Shown here: positions 51,518 to 60,292 of the stretch, in pieces
How positions within the stretch are numbered: the stretch's first letter is position 1
How the letters are laid out: each line of letters begins with the position of its first letter
Source of the DNA: Bacteroidota bacterium
GTDB lineage: Bacteria; Bacteroidota; Bacteroidia; Cytophagales; Cyclobacteriaceae
Reading direction: 5' to 3'
Assembly: GCA_013285945.1 (NCBI GenBank)
Contig: JABDGP010000003.1
Coordinates: 17,817-81,816 of the forward strand
DNA: 64,000 nucleotides
The notes under the pieces: generated by a model
Told to the model about the DNA's origin: nothing
The model's input: only the letters and a program-made list of their open reading frames with translations
Databases searched by the model: none
Made by a program: the position numbers and the translations under genes

Positions 51518-52222
51518 TTATTTGGGCTGAGTTGGCCTCACTTCAATCTTGCTGGGAAGCGTGCGGGGATTCATTTTCAGCAGATCAACAACCATTTGGC
51601 CGATATCTTCCGGCTGAATTTTCCATGCATCTTCGGGGCGAAGAGCCTGGCTATTAAATTCGGTGGCTACCGAGCCTGGCATAATTGTGGTCACCTTTAT
51701 TCCAAACTTTCTTAGGTCAAGCATCACAGCCTGTGTAAAGCCGGTCAACCCAAACTTGCTGGCATTGTAAGCCGCGCCTCCGGCAAAGAAATTGGCACCT
51801 GCCAAACTTGAAAGTGTGATGAGATAACCATGCGTTTTCTTCAAACTCTCAACAGCAGCTTTTATACTGAAAAATACACCTGTAAGGTTGGTATCGATGG
51901 TTTCATTCCACTGGTCAACAGTCATCTCATCAATTGGGCTGAAGAAACCGGCACCGGCATTGGCAACGAGCACATCAAGACGGCCCCATTTGGCCAGAAC
52001 TTGCTGAACCGCATTTTGCTGCGATTCCAGACTACGAACGTCAGCCACAATACCTAGTACTTCGCCTTTGCTGCTTAATTTTTTTACAGCTTCATTTACA
52101 GAAGCCTGCTTGCGGCCGGTGATAGCCACCTTTACTCCTTGACTTAACAATGAGGCTGCAATTCCAAAACCTATTCCTTTGGTGCCGCCGGTGATCAGTG
52201 CTGTTTGTTGTGGTAATGACAT
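51518..52222 (-). CDS. SDR family oxidoreductase
   Basis: ALITGGTKGIGFGIAASL; LVANAGAGFF; YNASKFGLTGFTQAVMLDL. Confidence 0.94.
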   Translation of the reverse strand: MSLPQQTALITGGTKGIGFGIAASLLSQGVKVAITGRKQASVNEAVKKLSSKGEVLGIVADVRSLESQQNAVQQVLAKWGRLDVLVANAGAGFFSPIDEMTVDQWNETIDTNLTGVFFSIKAAVESLKKTHGYLITLSSLAGANFFAGGAAYNASKFGLTGFTQAVMLDLRKFGIKVTTIMPGSVATEFNSQALRPEDAWKIQPEDIGQMVVDLLKMNPRTLPSKIEVRPTQPK

Positions 52223-52266
52223 AGAGTTTGATTTTTTTGTTCTCTATAAACTACACAGCCAATATA

Positions 52267-53499
52267 TCAGTTCCCCACCAATTGTCTAAGCGCAATTTCA
52301 AAAGAAGCCTGAGCAATTTGTGTTTTGGCAGGGTTGGCTTTCTTCGTTTTCTCCAGCGCTTTCCGGATTGTATTTGAAATATCATTGAAAATAGCTGAAT
52401 CATCCATGGCAGCTTCACTTTCCATAAAATAGGCAAATACGCGCGCCATTCCACAGTTGGCAATAAAATCAGGGACAATGGAAATTTTTTCGTCTGCATC
52501 GAGGCCGGTAGAACCAAAGAAAATTTCAGGATCTGCAAAAGGCACATTCGCTCCACATGAAAATACTTCAACGCCTGAAGAAATCATCTTATCGACTTGT
52601 TGTTTTGTTACTAACCGTGAGGCTGCTGCCGGAATGAAAATCTCAAAGTCAAGATCCCAGATTTTTTGATTCACAATATCAAATGGAAGCAAATCTTCTG
52701 TTACCAGCCTATTGCCTTCACGGTCAACCACAAGCTTACAAATTTCTTCATGCGAAAAGCCCGCCTGATTAATCAGTCCGCCTTCGCGAGTTAATACCCC
52801 AACTATCTTCACTCCAAGCTGGCTTAGATAAAAACCTGCCGCAGCACCCACATTACCCCACCCCTGCACAATCACACGCTTACCTTTTACTTCTCCGCCC
52901 CAGAGCTCGTAATAATGACGCACTGCCTGCGCCACACCATAGCCGGTGCACATATCTGCTACTGTATATTTTTTTTCAAGTGCGGGAGTAAATTTCTTGT
53001 CTTCAATTACTTTCACAACGCCCTGCCTCAGTTGGCCGATGCGATTCACCTTTTGAGGCTCGCTCGGCTTGAAGTGGCCTGTGAAAACACCTTCCTGCGG
53101 ATGCCAGATACCGACATCTTCTGTGTGCGGGATTACTTCATGAATTTCATCTACATTAAGATCTCCGCCAGTTCCGTAATAGTATTTCAGCAATGGCATC
53201 ACAGCCAGATACCAGCGGTGAAGCACACCGGCTTTGCGTGGATCATTGGGGTCAAAATTGATTCCTGACTTTGCGCCTCCTATTGGTGGACCCGAAACAG
53301 TAAATTTCACTTCCATCGTCTTCGCCAGCGACTCAACTTCACGTTTATCAAGGCCTTTGCGCATGCGTGTGCCACCACCTGCTGCGCCTCCACGCAGGGA
53401 ATTGATCACCACCCATCCTTCGGCTTCGGTTTCCGCATCTTTCCATTCAAAAACTATCTCGGCACGCTTATTCTCAAATTTTTGAAGAAGTTCTTTCAT
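52267..53499 (-). CDS. Glu/Leu/Phe/Val dehydrogenase
   Basis: GGAAGGGTRMRKGLDKREVESLAKTMEVKFTVSGPPIGGAKSGI; VQGWGNVGAAAGFYLSQLG; ANCGMARVFAYFM. Confidence 0.93.
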   Translation of the reverse strand: MKELLQKFENKRAEIVFEWKDAETEAEGWVVINSLRGGAAGGGTRMRKGLDKREVESLAKTMEVKFTVSGPPIGGAKSGINFDPNDPRKAGVLHRWYLAVMPLLKYYYGTGGDLNVDEIHEVIPHTEDVGIWHPQEGVFTGHFKPSEPQKVNRIGQLRQGVVKVIEDKKFTPALEKKYTVADMCTGYGVAQAVRHYYELWGGEVKGKRVIVQGWGNVGAAAGFYLSQLGVKIVGVLTREGGLINQAGFSHEEICKLVVDREGNRLVTEDLLPFDIVNQKIWDLDFEIFIPAAASRLVTKQQVDKMISSGVEVFSCGANVPFADPEIFFGSTGLDADEKISIVPDFIANCGMARVFAYFMESEAAMDDSAIFNDISNTIRKALEKTKKANPAKTQIAQASFEIALRQLVGN

Positions 53500-53538
53500 G
53501 GCTAAATTTTAAAGACTTTAAAAAATACGGCTACAAAT

Positions 53539-54621
53539 CTACCCGATTAAAACACCCGAACAAGAGTTGCGGGATGCTCCGGTTACGCTTTTCAACACGT
53601 TAATTTCATTCCTCAATCGCAGTACGCCCAAAAAAGCAAAGACGAGCGCTTCTTTGAAATTCACAATGGTTTTATCCGGTACGATAATTTTTGTTTTCTC
53701 TTGTAGCTTCTGTTGTATTAATTCTATCAAAAACTTATTGTGTGCACCGCCACCTGTTACCAATAATTTCGTTCTCTTCCTGGCATAAGGAATGGCAAAG
53801 GAAATTTCATTCGTGATTGATTCACAAACCGTACGAAGCCTGTCGTTCAATGGGATTGATTCATCATCGAGCAAGGGTTGTATTTGCTTTTCAAAACCTT
53901 CACGACCTAGGGATGGTTTCTTCTTTTGGTTGCGGGAATAGATTATATCCAAAGAGTTAAGAAGCCTTTCATTTACCGATCCGATTGAGGCGAGTTTGCC
54001 GCCGGCATCAAAATCTTTTCCTGCCTTCAATGCAAGATGATTTAGAGCGAGGTTGCAAAAACAAATATCGAAGGCTTTCCGCTCCCCTTTTACATCTATT
54101 GAAAGGTTGGCTATGCCACCCAGATTCAAGCACACATCATATTCTGAAAAAAGGAATTTATCGCCAACTGGTACTAAGGGTGCGCCTTCGCCACCGAGCG
54201 CTACATCCATGCTTCGGAAATCAAATGCTACCGGCAGCTGAGTCGCAGCATGAATTTCATTGCCATTCCCCAGTTGAAATGTAAATTTATTATCTGGTTG
54301 ATGAAAAACCGTGTGGCCGTGCGAGGCAATCAGGTCAACGTTTCTAATCTCGTTTTTTTCAATGAATTGGTTGCAGAGCTGGCCAAGGAATTTTCCGTAA
54401 CCCGAATGAAATTGCATTAATTCTTCGCCTGAAAGCAGATGGGCCTCTGAAAGTTTACTTTTCCAATGATCAGAGTATCGAAAGGTTTTGGAGGCTTCAA
54501 TAGAAAAGGAAGGCTTGTTCTTTTTAAAAGAAAATTTACAAAAGGCAATGTCTACACCATCCAATGACGTGCCCGACATAAGCCCGATGACTTTGTATTT
54601 ATTTATCGGTTTTGATTGCAT
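53539..54621 (-). CDS. anmK: Anhydro-N-acetylmuramic acid kinase
   Basis: VIGLMSGTSLDGVDIAFC; SHGHTVFHQP; GGEGAPLVPVGDKFLFSEYDVCLNLGGIANLS. Confidence 0.96.
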   Translation of the reverse strand: MQSKPINKYKVIGLMSGTSLDGVDIAFCKFSFKKNKPSFSIEASKTFRYSDHWKSKLSEAHLLSGEELMQFHSGYGKFLGQLCNQFIEKNEIRNVDLIASHGHTVFHQPDNKFTFQLGNGNEIHAATQLPVAFDFRSMDVALGGEGAPLVPVGDKFLFSEYDVCLNLGGIANLSIDVKGERKAFDICFCNLALNHLALKAGKDFDAGGKLASIGSVNERLLNSLDIIYSRNQKKKPSLGREGFEKQIQPLLDDESIPLNDRLRTVCESITNEISFAIPYARKRTKLLVTGGGAHNKFLIELIQQKLQEKTKIIVPDKTIVNFKEALVFAFLGVLRLRNEINVLKSVTGASRNSCSGVLIG

Positions 54622-54667
54622 ATTTTCGCAAACTTCAAAAATTGGATACGAAAGTAATCATTGAATC

Positions 54668-55381
54668 ATGAACTTGGCGATCGACTGCGGCAACACCAGA
54701 TTCAAGGCAGGGATTTTTTCAGGTACACACCTCGAAAAGAAGTTCATCTTTCCGGATACTGATGAGATGCACAAGTTTCTTTCCGGGCACTCTTTTGAAA
54801 ACGTAATGGTAAGTTCGGTAGGCATGCCCGGTGATCAGGTTTTAGCCTGGGCTCGGGCGAATAGAAAATTTCTATTGTCAACATCTCTCTCACTGCCCGT
54901 CACGATTCGTTACAAAACCCCAGAAACATTGGGCGTAGACAGGATTGCAGCAGTATGTGGAGCACTTGATCTTGTGCCTGAACAGGATTGTCTCGTCATT
55001 GATGCAGGCACATGCATTACTTATGATTTTGTTGACCGTAACAAAAATTATCATGGAGGGGCTATCTCGCCGGGGATTGAAATGCGCTTTAAAGCCTTAC
55101 ATACTTTTACTGAACGATTGCCGTTAGTCAAGGCGGCCAAATCAGAAAAACTGATTGGCGACAGCACCGAAAGCTGTATCCGCAGCGGAGTTTTGAACGG
55201 AGTTTTAGCAGAAATGGAAGGGACTATAGAAAAATACAAAACAGAATACCCCGGCCTGGGTGTAGTTTTATGCGGTGGCGATATTTTGTTTTTTGAAAAC
55301 AATCTGAAACCTCCCATATTTGCAACCCCCGATCTCGTATTGAGCGGTGTGAACAGGATATTGCTTCATAATGCAGTGTAG
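54668..55381 (+). CDS. coaX: Type III pantothenate kinase
   Basis: NLAIDCGNTRFKAGIF; TPETLGVDRIAAVCGA; VIDAGTCITYDFVD; YHGGAISPGIEMRFKALHTFTERLP. Confidence 0.97.
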   Translation: MNLAIDCGNTRFKAGIFSGTHLEKKFIFPDTDEMHKFLSGHSFENVMVSSVGMPGDQVLAWARANRKFLLSTSLSLPVTIRYKTPETLGVDRIAAVCGALDLVPEQDCLVIDAGTCITYDFVDRNKNYHGGAISPGIEMRFKALHTFTERLPLVKAAKSEKLIGDSTESCIRSGVLNGVLAEMEGTIEKYKTEYPGLGVVLCGGDILFFENNLKPPIFATPDLVLSGVNRILLHNAV

Positions 55382-56672
55382 TAGAAGGGTTTTTCCCGCA
55401 CTTTTCATTTTATTTTTTGTTGCACTCAGTGCAAGCGGGCAAGTTGCGTCCAGCCCTTTTTCAAAATTTGGCGTTGGCGAGCTTAACAATGGTGGCATAG
55501 CCCAGAATCAAGGTATGGGTGGACTGGGAATTAGCAACCCAACCGGCTGGTATTTGAACAACATAAACCCTGCGCTTCTGGTTTTCAATCGCGTAACCGT
55601 TTTTCAAGGCGGCATGCAGATGGAAAAAAACACGGCTTATGATGGGACAAATACACAAAGCTTTGCAAGTGGAAATCTGAATTACCTAGCCATAGCATTC
55701 CCTGTCATGGCTGGCAAGTGGACGACCTCGGTAGGTACAATGCCTTATTCATCTGTTAGTTATAACCTCAGCTACCAAACTTTAATTACGGGAAGCAGTA
55801 ACATACCGATGAATGTTCAGGAAACCGGAAAGGGTGGTATAAGTCAATTTTATTGGTCAAACGGAGTAGCCCTAAACAGATATTTTTCTTTGGGCGTTAA
55901 GGCCTCCTATCTGTTTGGCGCCATCAATATCAAAGACTTCAATACACTCAGTGGGGTTGCAGTAAATAATTACTCGGCACTTGTATCACAATATTCATTT
56001 GGTGGCACAAACTTCACCGGGGGGATTTCTTTTCACAAAGACTCACTCTTTAAAAAGAATTATCGATTAAACATTGGCTTAATTTATTCGCTGAGAACCA
56101 ATACGGGTGTCAAGCATAAAGCCACTACAGAGTCAATTAGCTTATCTGGAGTGGTCATCGACTCAACCACTATTTCCAATTTAAGTGCAAAATTTACGCT
56201 CCCGCAAAGTTTTGGAGCTGGTATCTCGTTTGGCAAAATTGACCACTGGACTGCAGGAGCTGATTTTACTCTTCTGGATTATAAGAATTATGAATCTTAC
56301 CAGATAAAATTCCCAGATTATAACCAATATTCACAGACACGGGAAGTTCCCACTACTTCTTACAGGGCTTCCATTGGCGGAGAGATTATACCTAAAGGCG
56401 AAGACTATACAAATTATCTCAATAGAGTTGCCTACCGGGTGGGTGCCACCTATGAACGATTCCCGTTCCTGGTCAATGGCAATCCTCTGACTGACATTGC
56501 CGGAACATTTGGATTTTCCTTACCGGTAAATGGCTTTTCTACCGTTGATTTGGGGGTAAGAATCGGGCAGCGCGGAATTGTTTCTCAAAATTCTCTTCAG
56601 GAAAACTATTTTAGGATTTATTTTGGCATCACTTTTAACGACCGTTGGTTTATAAAACGAAAATTCGATTAA
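55371..56672 (+). CDS. Outer-membrane beta-barrel protein
   Basis: Signal peptide; SPFSKFGVGELNNGGIAQNQGMGGLGIS; C-terminal QENYFRIYFGITFNDRWFIKRKFD; overlaps coaX by 11 bp. Confidence 0.8.
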   Translation: MQCSRRVFPALFILFFVALSASGQVASSPFSKFGVGELNNGGIAQNQGMGGLGISNPTGWYLNNINPALLVFNRVTVFQGGMQMEKNTAYDGTNTQSFASGNLNYLAIAFPVMAGKWTTSVGTMPYSSVSYNLSYQTLITGSSNIPMNVQETGKGGISQFYWSNGVALNRYFSLGVKASYLFGAINIKDFNTLSGVAVNNYSALVSQYSFGGTNFTGGISFHKDSLFKKNYRLNIGLIYSLRTNTGVKHKATTESISLSGVVIDSTTISNLSAKFTLPQSFGAGISFGKIDHWTAGADFTLLDYKNYESYQIKFPDYNQYSQTREVPTTSYRASIGGEIIPKGEDYTNYLNRVAYRVGATYERFPFLVNGNPLTDIAGTFGFSLPVNGFSTVDLGVRIGQRGIVSQNSLQENYFRIYFGITFNDRWFIKRKFD

Positions 56673-56700
56673 CCTTTACTATGATTTAACCATTACCAGT

Positions 56701-58026
56701 ATGAAGCTTAAAAATGTATTTCTAGTCTTGGCTCTTTTAACACTCAACATGAGTGCGTGGTCACAGTGTACCGAGTACAAATGGCCGCAAGACCAGACCA
56801 CCGCAGAAAAGTATGTTGATGCGTTTAAAGCCGCTATAAAAGATCAAAACTATAAGGCAGCCACCGGAAGCCTGAAGTGGATGATGACCAACGTTCCGCA
56901 GTGGCATTCGGATTTATACGTGGCCTCCATCGAAACCTATGATAAACTGGCTGGCCAGGAACTTGACCCTGCCACCAAGCAAGGATATGTAGATTCATTG
57001 ATGATTGTATATGATCTGCGTATCAAAAACTGTGGTGATGAAATGAATGTGCTCAATCGCAAAGCCATTTCCGCCTATAAATACAATGGTCAGAATAAGG
57101 ATAAAGTAGCTGATGTGCTGGCTATTTTCGATAAGACCTATGAAGTGAGTGGCAACAATGTGATGGACAACAATCTTGATGCGTACATGGGCATTGTGAA
57201 AAATAATGCAGAAATGCTCAAATCACTGAATGAAGATCAGGTGATGCAGCGCTACAATAAGTTGATGGAAGTGGTGGACAGTAAAGTAAAAAAAGCCCAG
57301 GAGCAGAATAAGACCAGTGATATTGAGAAGTATAAAAAAGTGACTTCGGCCATTGATGCTAAGCTCGCCAAGACCGTGAAAATGAATTGTGCCTTTGTTA
57401 AGAAAAACTTTGAAGCAAAATTCAAAGCTAACCCTAGCGATATAGCTTTAGCCAAAAAGATCTATAATGCAATGCTTAATGACAATTGCCGGAACGAAGC
57501 CACGTGGATTGAAGCTGCCGAAGCATTACACAAAGCCTCACCCGATTTTGCTATCACCAATGAATTGTGCTCACAATACATCCAGAACAAAAACTTTGAT
57601 AAGGCAACACCTTTGCTAGCCGAAGCACAAACTTTGGCAAAAACGCCTGCCGAAAAAGCTTCTGTTGAAATTTTGAAAGGCGATATCGAATTTCAAAAGG
57701 ACAATAAAACCGGTGCCCGCGACATCTACCGTCAAGGATTAGTTACCGATCCGACTTGCAAAGAGTGCTACGAAAAAATCGGAGACCTTTACAGGGCGTC
57801 AACTACCGATTGCTCAAAGAGTGCAGGATCAGCTGAAGAGAAGCTGGTTTATATAGCTGCATTTCAGATGTATTTGAAATCAGGAGATCGCGAAAAAATG
57901 GAGCAGACATTAGCTCAATACCCTACTGCAGCCGACTTGACCAAAGCCAACTGGAAAGCTGGTGAAATCAAGAAAATTGGCTGCTGGATAAATGAGACTG
58001 TGACAGTAAAGGCCAGGAAAGAATAG
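56701..58026 (+). CDS. TPR-like secreted protein
   Basis: Signal peptide MKLKNVFLVLALLTLNMSAWSQ; C-terminal TPR pattern EILKGDIEFQKDNKTGARDIYRQGLVTDPTCKECYEKIGDLY. Confidence 0.8.
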   Translation: MKLKNVFLVLALLTLNMSAWSQCTEYKWPQDQTTAEKYVDAFKAAIKDQNYKAATGSLKWMMTNVPQWHSDLYVASIETYDKLAGQELDPATKQGYVDSLMIVYDLRIKNCGDEMNVLNRKAISAYKYNGQNKDKVADVLAIFDKTYEVSGNNVMDNNLDAYMGIVKNNAEMLKSLNEDQVMQRYNKLMEVVDSKVKKAQEQNKTSDIEKYKKVTSAIDAKLAKTVKMNCAFVKKNFEAKFKANPSDIALAKKIYNAMLNDNCRNEATWIEAAEALHKASPDFAITNELCSQYIQNKNFDKATPLLAEAQTLAKTPAEKASVEILKGDIEFQKDNKTGARDIYRQGLVTDPTCKECYEKIGDLYRASTTDCSKSAGSAEEKLVYIAAFQMYLKSGDREKMEQTLAQYPTAADLTKANWKAGEIKKIGCWINETVTVKARKE

Positions 58027-58046
58027 ACTTTAGCACAATAGTTGCA

Positions 58047-58077
58047 AAGGCTGGCGAGGAGCCAGCCTTCTTTTTTT
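58047..58077 (+). terminator. Terminator-like hairpin with T-tract directly upstream of the lptC start
   Basis: AAGGCTGGC-gagga-GCCAGCCTT + CTTTTTTT; ATG of the next gene at 58079. Confidence 0.85.
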
Positions 58078-58078
58078 A

Positions 58079-58627
58079 ATGAGAAATTATAAAAGTCCAT
58101 TTGCTTCATTCCGAACAGCGGGTTTTCTACTAACTGTGTTGATCCCCGTTTCTTGCTCAACAAAGCAAGTTGAAAAGGTGGTTGCTTACGAAGGGCCGTT
58201 GCGCCAGGCCGAAAACATCGTTATGCACTACACCGAAAAAGAGAAGGTGAAAGTGATGCTGCAGGCTAAAAAAGTGAACGAATTTCAAAATGGCGACCGC
58301 GAATTCCCCGAAGGCATCTATCTGGAGTTTTACAATGAGCTTGGCAAAATGACGTCTACCCTGCGCGCCAACACTGCTTTCTATTTCAAAGAAGAAAAAA
58401 AATGGCGTGGCCGGGGCAAAGTAGAAGTGGTAAACCTTGAAAAAGGAGAACAATTGAACACTGAAGAGCTTTTTTGGAAACCTGATACCAAGAAAATATT
58501 CACCGACAAATTTGTTACCATCACCCAAAAAAATGACGTGATCTATGGCACCGGGCTATTGGCCGATCAGGACCTATCCCACTATTCCCTTAAAAACACT
58601 TCAGGGAATGTGGAGGTAAACGAATAG
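58079..58627 (+). CDS. lptC: LPS export ABC transporter periplasmic protein LptC
   Basis: Lipobox LIPVSC; ENIVMHYTEKEKVKVMLQAKKVNEFQNGDREFPEGIYLEFYNELGKMTSTLRANTAFYFKEEKKW. Confidence 0.88.
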   Translation: MRNYKSPFASFRTAGFLLTVLIPVSCSTKQVEKVVAYEGPLRQAENIVMHYTEKEKVKVMLQAKKVNEFQNGDREFPEGIYLEFYNELGKMTSTLRANTAFYFKEEKKWRGRGKVEVVNLEKGEQLNTEELFWKPDTKKIFTDKFVTITQKNDVIYGTGLLADQDLSHYSLKNTSGNVEVNE

Positions 58628-58666
58628 AAAGCCAGATTCTGCGAATCCTGTTATCTTTGCGCCTTC

Positions 58667-58822
58667 ATGAAATTAGTCAACTCGTTGCTGCTCTCATTAG
58701 CGACAGCTTTTATCATCATCGGCATTTATGAAATGATGGCCTTGGGCGTCGGCAAGGGCTATTGGGCAGTGATGCTTTCCATCGCCTTCTTTTTCCTCTA
58801 CCTCTATCGCAAAAGGAAATAG
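58667..58822 (+). CDS. 51-aa small membrane protein, not in the ORF track
   Basis: MKLVNSLLLSLATAFIIIGIYEMMALGVGKGYWAVMLSIAFFFLYLYRKRK, two hydrophobic segments; TATCTTTG -7-like box 7 nt upstream. Confidence 0.75.
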   Translation: MKLVNSLLLSLATAFIIIGIYEMMALGVGKGYWAVMLSIAFFFLYLYRKRK

Positions 58823-58823
58823 C

Positions 58824-60104
58824 ATGGATACCAGTCTTTTACCGCTCATTTTCGCCACCCTTGTTTTTTCCTTTTTCTTCTCAGGAATTGAGATTGCATT
58901 CCTTTCAGCCAATAAACTCCAGATTGAATTACAAGGAAAACAAGGTAAGCCATGGGGTTTGATCATGGCCAAATTTTTAAAAAACCCTTCTGCATTTATC
59001 GGCACTACACTCATTGGCAATACCGTAGCACTTGTGCTCTTCGGGATATTCATGGCTCAGCTAATCGATCCACTTCTCGATTTTTTACCTCCCAATCTGA
59101 ATGATGAGGTGATCCACCTGATGATTGAAACTTTGATCTCCACATTGTTTATTCTATTCACTGCAGAATTCCTGCCCAAAAGTCTGTTTCTCATTAATCC
59201 CAATCTCGTACTTGCTACGCTGGCAGTGCCTTTCAATATTTTTTATTGGTTGCTTTACCCTCTGACTTTCACCATTGTCGGGCTTTCTAAAATAGTGATC
59301 ACCAAAGTAATGGGTATTGAATATTCGGAAGTAAAGCCGGTGTTTGGCTTAACCGACCTCAACAACTATTTGAAGAACATGATGAAGGTGCGGCACGAAA
59401 ACGAGGATATTGAACTTGATAAAAAGATATTCCACAACGCGCTGGAGTTTAAAACTGTAAAAGTCCGCGACTGTATGATTCCACGTATGGAAATCTCTGC
59501 AGTAGGCATAGACGAGGGCATTGAAAAGCTCAGAGAAGCATTTGTAGAAAGTGGTCATTCCAAAATCTTAATTTACAAGGATACCATTGACGATTTGATC
59601 GGCTATTGTCACTCTGCTGCGCTGTTCAAAAGACCTGCTCGTATTGAAGATATCCTCACGCCATTGATAATCACCCAGGAGACGGCAATGGCTAACGCGC
59701 TGATGGTACAACTGATAAAAGAGCGCAAAAGCGTTGCGGTTGTCATGGATGAGTTTGGCGGCACGTCAGGTATGGTGAGCATGGAAGATGTTATTGAAGA
59801 GATCTTTGGCGAAATTGAAGATGAGCACGACAACGACGACCTGGTAGAACAAAAAATTGATGAGCGCACCTTCTTGCTGAGTGCACGTTTGGAAGTAGAC
59901 TACCTTAACGACCATTTCGGGCTCAACTTGCCAATTGGCGAATACGAAACCCTGGGGGGCTTGATTTTGGCTTTCACCGAAGACTTTCCCAAGCAAGGCG
60001 ACACTGTCACAATCCTTCCTTTCACTTTCATCATCTTGAAAATCGAAAAAAGGAGAATTGACACAGTGAAAGTGATCTGGGACAAGGGCAGTGCCCGTGC
60101 TTAA
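58824..60104 (+). CDS. Hemolysin-family (CNNM/CorC-type) CBS domain membrane protein
   Basis: FSGIEIAFLSANKLQIE; VRDCMIPRMEISAV; VVMDEFGGTSGMVSMEDVIEEIFGEIEDEHD. Confidence 0.95.
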   Translation: MDTSLLPLIFATLVFSFFFSGIEIAFLSANKLQIELQGKQGKPWGLIMAKFLKNPSAFIGTTLIGNTVALVLFGIFMAQLIDPLLDFLPPNLNDEVIHLMIETLISTLFILFTAEFLPKSLFLINPNLVLATLAVPFNIFYWLLYPLTFTIVGLSKIVITKVMGIEYSEVKPVFGLTDLNNYLKNMMKVRHENEDIELDKKIFHNALEFKTVKVRDCMIPRMEISAVGIDEGIEKLREAFVESGHSKILIYKDTIDDLIGYCHSAALFKRPARIEDILTPLIITQETAMANALMVQLIKERKSVAVVMDEFGGTSGMVSMEDVIEEIFGEIEDEHDNDDLVEQKIDERTFLLSARLEVDYLNDHFGLNLPIGEYETLGGLILAFTEDFPKQGDTVTILPFTFIILKIEKRRIDTVKVIWDKGSARA

Positions 60105-60292
60105 TTTCATTTGTACTAACTATCTGGTTTGCAGGAGGTTTATATTCATTGATCGTTTTGGCGAATACCAATAACGGTTTAAATTTGCACTCCTTTTTTC
60201 GGGTAAACTGACCAAAGGCGGGAACTGGTCCCGGTTTTTTGCAAAACACTGATCAGCAGTAAAAATTAGTTTAAAAATTATATTCCTGAATT

